Shown here in pieces: positions 46,667 through 54,298 of a stretch of DNA of 64,000 nt. The notes under the pieces were generated by a model, which was given only the letters and a program-made list of their open reading frames with translations, made no database searches and was not told the DNA's origin. The position numbers and the translations under genes are program-made. Within the stretch, counting starts at the first letter, position 1. Each line of letters begins with the position of its first letter. Location: NCBI GenBank assembly GCA_965277615.1, contig CBDIDG010000006.1:3410001-3474000 (forward strand). The letters run 5' to 3'. This stretch comes from Bog-532 sp965277615. Its GTDB lineage: Bacteria > Actinomycetota > Actinomycetes > Streptosporangiales > Streptosporangiaceae.

Positions 46667-48262
46667 ATGGCTGATCGTCCGTTCGGCTTCGGCCTGCCCG
46701 ACCCTGACCGGCGGCCGGGTGAGCCCGGAGGATCCGGTGGTGGCCAGCAGCCGCCCGGAGGTTCTGGTGGTTCTGGTGGCGGTGCCGGTGGGGGCGGCGG
46801 CCAGCCGCCAGCGTCCGGCGGCCCGTTCGGAGCCGCGAACCCGTTTGGCGACCCCCAGCAGTTCGCGGACGCGCTGCGCCAGTTCGCCGATCTGATGTCC
46901 TGGCAAGGCGGTCCGGTCAACTGGGACCTGGCTAAGAACGTAGCGCGGCACGCGGTAGCGGCCGCCGGTGACCCCAGCGTGCTGGCCCCCCAGCGGCAGG
47001 AGGTCACCGAGGCCCTGCGCCTGGCCGACCTGTGGCTGGAAGAGGCCACCACCTTCCCGTCGGGGATCAAGACCACCGCGGCCTGGAGCCGGTCGGAGTG
47101 GGTCGAGGCGACGTTCCCGGTCTGGTCGAAGCTGTGCGAGCCCATCGCCGCCACCGTGGTGGACGGCATGAGCAACATGATGCAGGTCGACCCGGAGCAG
47201 ATGGAAGGCATCCCCGAGGAGCTGAAGTCGGCCTTCGGCGCATTCGGCGGCGGGATGGGCGGACTCGGGGCCCTGGGCGGGCTCGGCGCGATGATGAAGC
47301 AGGTCGGCGGGGCGATGATCGGTGGCCAGGTCGGCGCGGCCGTGGCCGAGCTGGCCGGCGAGGTCACCGGGTCGTTCGACATCGGGTTGCCGCTGGGCCC
47401 CAAGGGGACCGCGGCGCTGCTGCCGTCCGGGGTGGCCGCGTTCGGCGCGGGTCTCAGCCTGGACGCGGGCGAGGTCCGGCTGTACCTGGCCCTGCGCGAA
47501 GCGGCCCACCACCGGCTGTTCGCTCACGTGCCCTGGCTGACGGCGCACCTGTTCGGCGCCGTCGAGGCCTACGCCCGGGGCATGACCGTCGACCTGTCGC
47601 GGCTGGAGGAAGCCATGCCGCAGGTCGACCTGAGCAACCCCGAGGCGCTGCGGGACGCGCTGGCCGGCGGCGAGCTGTTCCGCCCGGAGAACACGGAAGC
47701 GCAGAAGGTGGCGCTGGCCCGGCTGGAGACCGCGCTGGCCCTAGTCGAAGGCTGGGTCTCGACCGTGGTCGACGCCGCCGCCTCGGACCGGTTGCCGCAC
47801 GCCAGTGCGCTGGCCGAAGCGATCCGCCGCCGCCGGGCCACCGGTGGTCCGGCCGAGCGCACCATGGCCACCCTGGTCGGCCTGGAGCTGCGGCCGCGGC
47901 GGCTGCGCGAAGCGGCCACGATCTGGCAGGGCCTGACCGAGGCCCGCGGTGTCGACGGCCGGGACGCGGTCTGGGCCCACCCGGACCTGCTGCCCTCGGC
48001 GGAAGACCTGGACGACCCGGAGGGCTTCGTCCGCGGCGGCCCGGACCTGGACTTCAGCGAGCTGGACGTGGACTCCCTGACCGACCCGGACAAGGCTCCT
48101 GGTGCTCCTGAGGCTCCTGGTGCGGAGGGGTCCACTGAGGCTGAGGAGCCTAAGGAATCTGGTGAGGCTGGCGGGTCCGCTGAGGCCGGTGGGGCTGAGG
48201 GTTCCGATGAGACTGGCAACTCCGAGGGGCCTGAAGGGTCCGGCGGGCCGAGCGGGACCTGA
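46667..48262 (+). CDS. Zinc-dependent metalloprotease-like protein (TIGR03624 / Rv3195 type)
   Basis: 531 residues. The first 60 are a Gly/Pro/Gln-rich linker. The conserved core (DPQQFADALRQFADLMSW through ERTMATLVGLELRPRRLREAATIW) matches the actinobacterial family sometimes annotated as F420-biosynthesis-associated. The zincin-like helix is LREAAHHRLF (Glu278, His281, His282), a non-standard HExxH variant. The C-terminal 75 residues are Glu/Gly/Ser repeats. Role unknown. The gene is divergent from the epimerase gene. The F420 label in databases reflects co-occurrence and should not be read as function. Confidence 0.85.
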   Translation: MADRPFGFGLPDPDRRPGEPGGSGGGQQPPGGSGGSGGGAGGGGGQPPASGGPFGAANPFGDPQQFADALRQFADLMSWQGGPVNWDLAKNVARHAVAAAGDPSVLAPQRQEVTEALRLADLWLEEATTFPSGIKTTAAWSRSEWVEATFPVWSKLCEPIAATVVDGMSNMMQVDPEQMEGIPEELKSAFGAFGGGMGGLGALGGLGAMMKQVGGAMIGGQVGAAVAELAGEVTGSFDIGLPLGPKGTAALLPSGVAAFGAGLSLDAGEVRLYLALREAAHHRLFAHVPWLTAHLFGAVEAYARGMTVDLSRLEEAMPQVDLSNPEALRDALAGGELFRPENTEAQKVALARLETALALVEGWVSTVVDAAASDRLPHASALAEAIRRRRATGGPAERTMATLVGLELRPRRLREAATIWQGLTEARGVDGRDAVWAHPDLLPSAEDLDDPEGFVRGGPDLDFSELDVDSLTDPDKAPGAPEAPGAEGSTEAEEPKESGEAGGSAEAGGAEGSDETGNSEGPEGSGGPSGT

Positions 48263-48307
48263 GGGGTTCGCGGAGCGAGCAGGGCCTGCGGGTTCGGCGA
48301 GCCGAGC

Positions 48308-48416
48308 GGGACCTGAGGGGTTCCGCGGAGCGGGACCTGAGGGGTTCCGCGGAGCGGGACCTGAGGGGTTCCGCGGAGCGGGACCTGAGGGGTTCCGCGG
48401 AGCGGGACCTGAGGGC
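48308..48416 (+). repeat. 24-bp tandem repeat, 4.5 copies
   Basis: The unit GGGACCTGAGGGGTTCCGCG plus GAGC begins at 48308, 48332, 48356, 48380 and 48404 (partial), with a degenerate copy at 48254. It follows the zincin-like gene's stop and appears to be noncoding, although frames on both strands stay open through it. Confidence 0.95.
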
Positions 48417-48530
48417 CTGGTGTGGTGCCTGAGAGGCGGCCGGGCCGAGTGGGTCAGGGGGGCCGGCGGGCTTAGCGGGTCGGGTGGGTCCGACACGCCG
48501 GAGACCGGCTGATCCACCAGGAGAAATCTT

Positions 48531-48671
48531 TTCTCCACAAGGGGTGGACGACGTTCGGGCAGTTGAGACCGTCTGTCAGCAATTGCGCGGGTAGATATCC
48601 ACAGGCTCGCGCGACGGATTTCCCCAGCAACACGCCGGTCACTCCCCACGCTGTCCACAGAGTTATCCACA
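48531..48671 (+). promoter_or_regulatory. Cluster of four DnaA-box-like 9-mers
   Basis: TTCTCCACA (48531-48539), ATATCCACA (48595-48603), CTGTCCACA (48651-48659) and TTATCCACA (48663-48671) are all on the plus strand. The last matches the DnaA-box consensus exactly and the others differ by one or two bases. This could be a DnaA-titration or DnaA-regulated site. It has too few boxes for an actinobacterial oriC, and dnaA/dnaN are not adjacent. Confidence 0.6.
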
Positions 48672-48678
48672 GGCTGTG

Positions 48679-48708
48679 TTGACGCGCCCGGGCTGCGGTT
48701 TCTAGGGT
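48679..48708 (+). promoter_or_regulatory. SigA-like promoter next to the DnaA boxes
   Basis: TTGACG (48679-48684) and TAGGGT (48703-48708) are 18 bp apart, reading rightward. The consensus DnaA box ends 7 bp before the -35. No protein gene follows in a sensible position, so the transcript may be noncoding or the target gene may have decayed. Confidence 0.5.
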
Positions 48709-49662
48709 CACGAACAGTTCCCGGATGCGCGGGCACCTGGTCACTCGGCACGGAGCACTGGTCCTCAGGGGAAGGGGGACGGGCGCTTTAACGAGGCGAT
48801 CTTGCGGTCCCGGTTCAGACCGCCCGCGCATCCGGGTTCGCCTTTCCCGGCTTGCGGTCGCGCTTCCCCGGTTTGCGGTCGCGCGACGCCTCGAGCAACC
48901 CCACCGATGGCGCCATCGGCAGGGCACAGACCCTGCAGGTGGAGAGGCCCATGAGGCGGCTGTGGCGCCCGGGCTGCGGGGTGCGTCCGTGGCGCTCGGC
49001 GGGCCGCAGTCCGCCAGGTGCCGGCCTGGGGGCAGGTGCCCGTTGGCGCCATTGGGCACACCATGCTGTGCCCTTCGGCGCCAACGGGCACCCAGTCCGA
49101 GCGGTTGCGAGTGACGTCTGAGGCTTACGCGGCGAATGTGACGCGAGGGCCGGGTCGGGCACTGGTTGGAGTGCACTGAGTGGGGCGCACTGAGTGGGGC
49201 GCCGCGCGCATGGGGGTGGCAGCCTGACCCATCCCGTCGCCGTCGTCCCGGCGGCCGAAAAAGCGGGCCGGACGGGGCGGGTCAAGCGGCGTGCTCTTCC
49301 GCCGCTTGAGGCGGCCCGGGAGGTCTGCTCGGCTGACGGGGCCGGACGACGGCGAGCGCGGGAAGGGCCAGGCCCAAGGGTCTTCCATCCATCCCGGAGC
49401 CGGAAGCGCCCCCGCCGGAGGCACCTCCCTGAGGCGCTTGGGACTCGAGTGGCGCGTGGGGTGAGAGGTGCTTGGTGGGCTTGGTGGGTGTGGAGTGCTT
49501 GGTGGACACTCGGGGGATGCGTGGGGCGTAGGGTGGGGTGGCGGTGACGCGACGCCGGCGTTGGGTGGGTGCGACTCGAGTCGCCGCGGCCTCGGGTCTC
49601 CGCAGTCTCAGTGACCCGGCGCGACCTGGGCGCTCTGGGAGCAGGGAGTCTGTTAAAAATAA
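48709..49662. other. Gene-poor interval rich in repeats
   Basis: Frames are open on both strands, as expected at this GC content, but none has a recognisable domain, a convincing start or a normal composition. Contents: an imperfect direct repeat CCGGCTTGCGGTCGCGC / CCGGTTTGCGGTCGCGC (48846-48884), the dispersed repeat and hairpin (48906-49092), GCACTGAGTGGGGC twice near 49173-49201, and a G/T-rich TGCTTGGTGG stretch near 49469-49505. It may be the scar of a deleted or horizontally acquired segment. Confidence 0.5.
48906..49092. repeat. Dispersed repeat copy with 58-bp hairpin
   Basis: GATGGCGCCATCGG, CAGACCCTGC, GAGAGGCCCATGAGGCGG, CCGGGCTG, GTGCGTCCG and TCCGCCAGG follow the same order as at 13795-13945. 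The segment ends in a near-palindrome: GGTGCCCGTTGGCGCC (49035-49050) pairs perfectly with GGCGCCAACGGGCACC (49077-49092), with inner arms GGGCACA/TGTGCCC. Bases 49044-49083 match the 31420-31459 palindrome at 36 of 40 positions. Confidence 0.85.
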
Positions 49663-50493
49663 TCAGGATTTGTCGTTGCGGGCCATTTGGGCGGCACGGA
49701 GGCTGGCGTGCATCTCCCAGGGGGCCTGGGGCAGGACGTGTCCGGTCTCCAACAGGGACTTGAGGTTGGCGAAGACCGCGGGCCAGCCGACCGAGATCGC
49801 GTCCAGGGCGTCCTGGCTGGCCAGGTTCTCGTGGGTGACCGTGAGCCGGACGATCTCGTGGTACGGCTCGATGTCGAAGGTGACGATGGTCGGGCCGCCC
49901 GGGGACTCCTGCCCCGGCGCGTCGAACGTCAGGGCCAGGCGCTTCGGCGGGGTCGACTCGATGATCGTGCCCACCACGTCGGCGATGCCGGAGCCGTCGA
50001 CGCGGCGGTGTTCCCAGGTTGAGCCCGGCTGCCAGTCGGAGACGTTGCTGTGCCCCCAGTACTGCGCGGTCAGATCGGCGCTGGTCAGCGCCTGCCACAC
50101 CCGCTCGGGTGAGCTCTCGATGTAGGTGACGTACACGTAGTCCGGCCGTTCTTCGGTCACGGTGTCCTCCTCGTGCTCGGCTTGGTCCTTGATCGCGCTC
50201 AGGGCGGTCAGCCGCGGGCGCTCGAACTTCCCGATCCACCGGCGTTCGATGTCCCAGAGCGGGACCGGGTTCAGATAGTGCAGCTTGGCCCGCCCCCGGC
50301 GGACCGTGGTGATGAGGTTCGCGGCCTCCAGCACGCCGAGATGCTGGGTGGCCGACTGGCGGGCCATGTTGAGCGGGCCGCACAGCTCGGTCAGCGTCTG
50401 CCCGTTCTGCTCGCGCAACCGGTCCAGCAGCGCCCGGCGGGTCGGGTCCGCCAGCGCCCGGAACACCGCGTCGCCGTCCGGTCCGTCTGCCAC
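49663..50493 (-). CDS. ArsR-type HTH fused to SRPBCC/AHSA1 domain
   Basis: 276 residues from GTG 50493. An ArsR winged helix (AVFRALADPTRRALLDRLREQNGQTLTELCGPLNMARQSATQHLGVLEAANLITTVRRGRAKLHYL, about residues 8-75) is fused to an AHSA1-like START/SRPBCC domain (VYVTYIESSPERVWQALTSADLTAQYWG, about 115-255), a hydrophobic-ligand cup. The ArsR metal-binding Cys motif is absent, so the C-terminal domain probably senses a small hydrophobic ligand. In many genomes these are two adjacent genes; here they are one chain. The longer frame to 50529 starts with TTG inside the promoter -35 and was rejected. Confidence 0.9.
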   Translation of the reverse strand: MADGPDGDAVFRALADPTRRALLDRLREQNGQTLTELCGPLNMARQSATQHLGVLEAANLITTVRRGRAKLHYLNPVPLWDIERRWIGKFERPRLTALSAIKDQAEHEEDTVTEERPDYVYVTYIESSPERVWQALTSADLTAQYWGHSNVSDWQPGSTWEHRRVDGSGIADVVGTIIESTPPKRLALTFDAPGQESPGGPTIVTFDIEPYHEIVRLTVTHENLASQDALDAISVGWPAVFANLKSLLETGHVLPQAPWEMHASLRAAQMARNDKS

Positions 50494-50499
50494 TCGTTC

Positions 50500-50529
50500 A
50501 ATATGCAGGTAATTACCTGCATAAGTCAA
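50500..50529 (-). promoter_or_regulatory. Leaderless promoter with perfect 22-bp operator for the ArsR fusion
   Basis: On the minus strand, TTGACT (50529-50524) and CATATT (50505-50500) are 18 bp apart, and the GTG start at 50493 is where transcription should begin. The arms TATGCAGGTAA and TTACCTGCATA (50502-50523) form a perfect 22-bp palindrome that fills the spacer and enters the -10. Binding would block RNA polymerase, which is the standard ArsR autorepression geometry. Confidence 0.8.
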
Positions 50530-50654
50530 GTGGGATGAGGGGCGGGCGGCTGGAGTGGCCTGGGTGGCTCGGTGGGAGTCGAGGGGCCAGAGCTGGTGGC
50601 GCGGGAGCTGAACAGCCGGGCTGTACTGTCGGTGGGTGGGGTGACTATGCCGGT

Positions 50655-51770
50655 ATGAGACCAGTACTGAAGGCCGGGTTGCGGGCCGTGTGGCGGGACC
50701 GGGACACGCTGCAGATCGGGGTGGACCCGCGGCGGGCGGTGGCGCTGTCCGGGATGAGTGACGCGGGCCGGGTGATCTCGCTGCTGGACGGGAGCCGGGA
50801 CTGGGCCGGCGTGGTCGCGGCGGCCAAGGACGCCGGGATCTCGGTCAAGACCGTGCAGCGGGTGCTGGGGCTGCTGGCGAGCGCGGGCGCGCTGAGCGAC
50901 CTGCCGCTGGCCACGCTGAACGCGCTGACGCCGGTGGCCCGGGGCCGGATCGGGACCGAGCTGGCTACCGCGTCGTTGAACTACGGCGACTCGGACGGGG
51001 GTGCGCGGACGCTGGCGCGGCGGCGGCTGGCGTTCGTCCGGGTGCATGGGGCCGGGCGGATCGGGGCGGCCGTGGCCGGGTTGCTGGCCGCGGCGGGCGT
51101 GGGCCAGGTCGTCTGCCGGGACGGCGGGCTGGCCGGGCCGCAGGACCTGAGCCCGGCCGGACTGGGCCTGGCCGACCTGGACCTGCCGCGGGCGGACGGG
51201 GTGGTCCGGGTCATCTCCCGGATCGCGCCCGACGTGCAGACCGCTGACCTGGGGGAACGTCCCGACCTGGCCGTGCTGACGGAGCCGGGCCGGCCGGCCG
51301 AGGCCGCGGAGCTGACCCGGGCCGGGATCGCGCACCTGGCCGTGGCCGGCGTGGAGGGGGTGGCCGTGGTCGGGCCGCTGGTCCGGCCGGGCCGGTCGTC
51401 CTGCCTGCGCTGCCTGGACCTGGCCCGGTCCGAGCGGGACCCGGCCTGGCCGCTGATCCTGGCCCAGCTGGCCGGGTCCGGGGACGGCGCACGGGACGGC
51501 CTGCGGGACGGCGGCTGCGACACCGTGCTGGCGGCGACGGTGGCGGCGCAGGCCACCGTACAGGTCCTGGCCTTTTTGGACACCGGGCGGCCGGGACGGG
51601 CGGTCAGCGACGGGGCGCTGGAGCTGGCCGTGCCCGACTGGCAGTGGCGGCGCCGGTCCTGGCCGCCGCACCCCCGCTGCCCCTGCGGCGCCGCGCCCAC
51701 CGGGCCAATCGAGGGACCGGCCGGCCGGCGGCTTCAGCACGGTGGCGATGACCGAGAATTGGGAGAGTGA
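50655..51770 (+). CDS. ThiF/TOMM-leader-binding-like protein
   Basis: 371 residues from the ATG at 50655. The middle has a ThiF-type Rossmann motif (VHGAGRIGAAVAGLLAAAGVGQVVCRD); the C-terminal half has CLRCLDLARSERDPAWPLILAQL and a late CPCGAAP. The N-terminal 90 residues form a winged-helix-like region (GMSDAGRVISLLDG, GISVKTVQRVLGLLASAG). The architecture resembles Ocin-ThiF proteins that bind RiPP leaders, but no YcaO or dehydrogenase gene is nearby. The stop overlaps the AarF start (GTGA). Function unknown; this pairing is common in actinobacteria. Confidence 0.7.
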   Translation: MRPVLKAGLRAVWRDRDTLQIGVDPRRAVALSGMSDAGRVISLLDGSRDWAGVVAAAKDAGISVKTVQRVLGLLASAGALSDLPLATLNALTPVARGRIGTELATASLNYGDSDGGARTLARRRLAFVRVHGAGRIGAAVAGLLAAAGVGQVVCRDGGLAGPQDLSPAGLGLADLDLPRADGVVRVISRIAPDVQTADLGERPDLAVLTEPGRPAEAAELTRAGIAHLAVAGVEGVAVVGPLVRPGRSSCLRCLDLARSERDPAWPLILAQLAGSGDGARDGLRDGGCDTVLAATVAAQATVQVLAFLDTGRPGRAVSDGALELAVPDWQWRRRSWPPHPRCPCGAAPTGPIEGPAGRRLQHGGDDRELGE

Positions 51771-53119
51771 GCGATGACGATGTACCTCGACGCGCGGTAA
51801 CGCGTACCGCCAAGCTGGCCGGCCTGCCCATCGGATACGCGGGCCGGGCGGCCCTCGGGCTGGGCAAGCGGATCGGTGGCCGCAGCGCCGAGATCGTCGC
51901 CCAGGAGATCCAGCAGCGCACGGCCGAACAGGTCTTCCGGGTCCTGGGCGAGCTCAAGGGCGGGGCGATGAAGATGGGGCAGGCCCTGTCCATCTTTGAA
52001 GCCGCGCTGCCCCCGGAGATCGCCGGGCCGTACCGGGCCACGCTGACCAAGCTGCAGGAGTCCGCGCCGCCGCTGCCCGCCCGGACCGTGCACCAGGTGC
52101 TGGTCCAGGACCTGGGCGAGAACTGGCGGGACAACTTCACCGAGTTCGACGACCAGCCGGTGGCGGCCGCTTCCATCGGCCAGGTGCACAAGGCCACCTG
52201 GCGGGACGGGCAGCCGGTCGCGGTCAAGATCCAGTACCCGGGGGCCGGCCGCGCGATCGTCAACGACTTCAACCAGCTGGCCCGGGTGGGACGGCTGTTC
52301 GGCGTGCTGATGCCGGGGCTGGACGTGAAGCCGCTGCTGGACGAGCTGCGCACCCGGGTGGCCGAAGAACTCGACTACGGGATGGAAGCCAAGTCCCAGC
52401 AGGCCTTCGCGGACGCCTACCGGGGCGACCCGGACATCTTCGTGCCGGATGTGGTCACCGCGACCGAGCACGTTCTGGTGGCCCGGTGGATGGACGGTAC
52501 GCCGCTGGCCAAGATCATCAGCGAAGGCACCCAGGACCAGCGGAACCGGGCCGGGATCCTGTTGGCCCGGTTCCTGTTCTCCGGGCCGGCCCGGGCCGGG
52601 CTGCTGCACGCCGACCCGCACCCGGGCAACTTCCGGCTGCTGGACGACGGGCGGCTGGGCGTGCTGGACTTCGGCGCGGTGGACCACCTGCCGGACGGGC
52701 TGCCGCCGTTCTTCGGCCGGCTGCTGCGCATGATGGGCGAGGACCAGCCGGACGTCGAAGCGGTCGAGCGCGAGCTGCGGGAGAACAACTTCCTGCGGCC
52801 CGGCATCGACGTGGACCTGGATGCGCTGCAGGCGTTCCTGGCCCCGCTGGCCGAGCCGGCCAAGGCCGAGACCTTCCGGTTCACCCGGGAGTGGTTGCGG
52901 GGCGAGGCGGCCCGGGTCACCGACCTGAACGCGTCGAACATCTCGCGCAAGTTCAACTTGCCGCCCAGTTACGTGCTCATCCACCGGGTGTCCACGGCCG
53001 GCATCGGCGTGCTCTGCCAGCTGGAGTGCGAGGGCCGGTTCCGGGACGAGGTGCTGCGGTGGATGCCGGGGTACCTGGACGAGCCGGACGAGGGCCGCCG
53101 CTCCCTGCCGGTGGGGTAA
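51767..53119 (+). CDS. ABC1/AarF (UbiB-like) atypical kinase
   Basis: 450 residues. ABC1-family hallmarks are the KxGQ helix (GGAMKMGQALSIFEAALPPEI), the Ala-rich nucleotide loop (VAAASIGQVHKATW) that favours ADP, Lys in VAVKIQYPG, the catalytic loop LLHADPHPGNFRLLDDG and metal motif LDFGAVDHLP. UbiB/Coq8 relatives support quinone synthesis or lipid homeostasis. It matches mycobacterial Rv3197, also beside whiB7. GTG start coupled to the ThiF-like gene; a strong hairpin terminator follows. Confidence 0.93.
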   Translation: MSDDDVPRRAVTRTAKLAGLPIGYAGRAALGLGKRIGGRSAEIVAQEIQQRTAEQVFRVLGELKGGAMKMGQALSIFEAALPPEIAGPYRATLTKLQESAPPLPARTVHQVLVQDLGENWRDNFTEFDDQPVAAASIGQVHKATWRDGQPVAVKIQYPGAGRAIVNDFNQLARVGRLFGVLMPGLDVKPLLDELRTRVAEELDYGMEAKSQQAFADAYRGDPDIFVPDVVTATEHVLVARWMDGTPLAKIISEGTQDQRNRAGILLARFLFSGPARAGLLHADPHPGNFRLLDDGRLGVLDFGAVDHLPDGLPPFFGRLLRMMGEDQPDVEAVERELRENNFLRPGIDVDLDALQAFLAPLAEPAKAETFRFTREWLRGEAARVTDLNASNISRKFNLPPSYVLIHRVSTAGIGVLCQLECEGRFRDEVLRWMPGYLDEPDEGRRSLPVG

Positions 53120-53143
53120 CCGGCCCTCAGCCCGGAAACGAAA

Positions 53144-53181
53144 CGCCCGCCAGACCCCCCGACTGCGGGGTCTGGCGGGCG
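53144..53181 (+). terminator. Strong hairpin terminator after aarF
   Basis: A 15-bp perfect stem, CGCCCGCCAGACCCC (53144-53158) with GGGGTCTGGCGGGCG (53167-53181), closes an 8-nt loop, 25 nt after the aarF stop. No T-tract follows, as is common in actinobacteria. It may also protect against read-through from the small gene on the other strand. Confidence 0.85.
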
Positions 53182-53234
53182 CCTGCAGTGACGTCCGGCC
53201 CAGGTCGGACTGGTCCAGATCAGGTCGGTCCAGG

Positions 53235-53420
53235 TCAGGCCTGCAGCGCGGAACGCAGCCGCGCTTCGGTCCGGCGGGCCGCGTGCGCCCGGCGCTCAGC
53301 GCGCTGGGCGCGCCGCTCCACCCGGTGCAGGGCCCGGACCTGACGCGCGTAGCGCGTCCGGGACGCCTCTTGGAGGAGACTTCTATGTCGGTCGGTTGCC
53401 ATTTGCTCGGTCAGATACAT
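53235..53420 (-). CDS. Small Arg-rich helical protein downstream of whiB7
   Basis: 61 residues from ATG 53420 (GGCGGAAAG upstream), or 55 from ATG 53402. The sequence LLQEASRTRYARQVRALHRVERRAQRAERRAHAARR is predicted to be one long, highly basic amphipathic helix, so it may bind nucleic acid. It is transcribed in the same direction as whiB7, 61 bp below its stop, and could be co-transcribed with it. I do not recognise a family. Confidence 0.55.
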   Translation of the reverse strand: MYLTEQMATDRHRSLLQEASRTRYARQVRALHRVERRAQRAERRAHAARRTEARLRSALQA

Positions 53421-53481
53421 GCTTTCCGCCACCCTTGACGTCATCATCAGGCTGCTGGTCGCACGCGCCATCGGCGTACGG

Positions 53482-53802
53482 TCAAGCCGCCACTTCAGTT
53501 TTGCGGGGGCGGCCCCGGGGCCGCTTGCGCGGCACGACCGTCCCTTGCAGGAGAAGCTCTCCGCCCCAGACACCCCACGGCTCGCGGCGTTCCAGTGCGC
53601 CGGCCAGGCACACCAGCCGCGCCGCGCAGTCGAGGCAGAGCGCCTTGGCGCTCTCCACGTCCTGCGGTGATTCGGCGAAGAACAACTCCGGATCTTCGGT
53701 GCAGGGCAGGTTCATCTTGGTCAGCTGGAGCCCCCCGGACTCAGCCGAACCTGTCTTCAATCCCGCTGCATCCGCGCTGGCGGTGGCATTGGGCCACTGC
53801 AT
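53482..53802 (-). CDS. whiB7: WhiB7/WblC-type antibiotic-response regulator
   Basis: 106 residues from the ATG at 53802, with GAGAGGGG upstream; the TTG at 53811 is less likely. Four cluster Cys lie in LPCTEDPELFFAESP, ALCLDCAARLVC. The EPWGVWGGELL motif and C-terminal AT-hook RKRPRGRPRK identify the WhiB7 subgroup, which activates intrinsic drug-resistance genes with SigA by contacting AT-rich DNA upstream of -35. Neighbours aarF and uvrD2 are the same as in Mycobacterium. A long leader with a terminator precedes it. Confidence 0.95.
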   Translation of the reverse strand: MQWPNATASADAAGLKTGSAESGGLQLTKMNLPCTEDPELFFAESPQDVESAKALCLDCAARLVCLAGALERREPWGVWGGELLLQGTVVPRKRPRGRPRKTEVAA

Positions 53803-53871
53803 CGGAGCCAACCCCTCTCGTGCATCCCTCGTTATGCGATCTCTCGCCCTTCCGATGGGACCGGGGCCCAG

Positions 53872-53912
53872 AAAAACACTGAGGCCGCGGACCCTGTGTG
53901 GGTCCGCGGCCT
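53872..53912 (-). terminator. Intrinsic terminator/attenuator in the whiB7 leader
   Basis: On the minus strand a perfect 13-bp stem (AGGCCGCGGACCC, loop ACACA, GGGTCCGCGGCCT) is followed by CAGTGTTTTTC. It lies 70 nt before the whiB7 start and 20 nt after the stop of the upstream ORF. whiB7/wblC genes are known to be controlled by leader attenuation linked to uORF translation; this has the right form and position. Confidence 0.8.
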
Positions 53913-53931
53913 TGAGGAGTTCTGCCGGCTC

Positions 53932-54246
53932 TCAGGCCGGTGGATGTTCCCTCAAGGGTTGCGAACCCGACTCGCCAGCGCCATTGGCGCTAACGCGGGT
54001 CATGTAGATGTCGTTGGTGGGGATTTTGGTCGTCCCCGGCTTCTTGGCGGCGGCCGGCTTGATCCGGTCCACGTCGCTATTGACCTGGTCGAAGACCAGG
54101 GCAGTGCCACGCAGGTGGAGGAAGCCGATGGCCCCCGTGCACCAGGAAGTGGGCAGGCCGGTGCCGACGCCCAGCGGGGCGGCGCTCAGCATGGCAATGC
54201 CGCTACCGGCCGGCACGACCGTCTGAACGGTGAATTCGTTCGTCAT
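53932..54246 (-). CDS. Hypothetical 104-residue ORF in the whiB7 leader
   Basis: The ATG at 54246 follows a very strong ribosome binding site (AAGGGAGGTG, 8-9 nt upstream). The product begins MTNEFTVQTVVPAGSGIAML and includes LPTSWCTGAIGFLHLRGTALVFDQVNSDVDRI; it is compact and not low complexity, with no signal peptide. I recognise no family. It ends 20 nt ahead of the terminator hairpin, so it may be an unusually long regulatory uORF for whiB7, or an independent gene sharing the WhiB7-type promoter. Confidence 0.6.
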   Translation of the reverse strand: MTNEFTVQTVVPAGSGIAMLSAAPLGVGTGLPTSWCTGAIGFLHLRGTALVFDQVNSDVDRIKPAAAKKPGTTKIPTNDIYMTRVSANGAGESGSQPLREHPPA

Positions 54247-54298
54247 CACTGGGCACCTCCCTTCGGGGTTTCGACTACTGGCCCAGACGCATGGCAGA

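Noticed and set aside
48308..48416. CRISPR array
   Set aside because: The 24-bp units are contiguous with no unique spacers, and no cas genes are present.
48531..48671. Chromosomal or plasmid origin of replication
   Set aside because: Only four boxes, all on one strand, and no dnaA, dnaN, parAB or rep gene nearby; kept only as a DnaA-box cluster.
47741..48751. 336-codon minus-strand frame with GPAPRNPS repeats
   Set aside because: The repetitive peptide is only the translation of the 24-bp DNA repeat, and the frame runs antisense into the zincin-like gene.
49194..49547. 117-residue plus-strand ORF in the gene-poor interval
   Set aside because: Arg-rich, Trp-rich composition with no domain, and a G/T-rich low-complexity DNA source; it looks like chance.
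50655..51770. RiPP (thiazole/oxazole-modified microcin) biosynthesis cluster
   Set aside because: Only the ThiF-like leader-binding-type protein is present; no YcaO, dehydrogenase or precursor peptide could be found between 49 and 54 kb.
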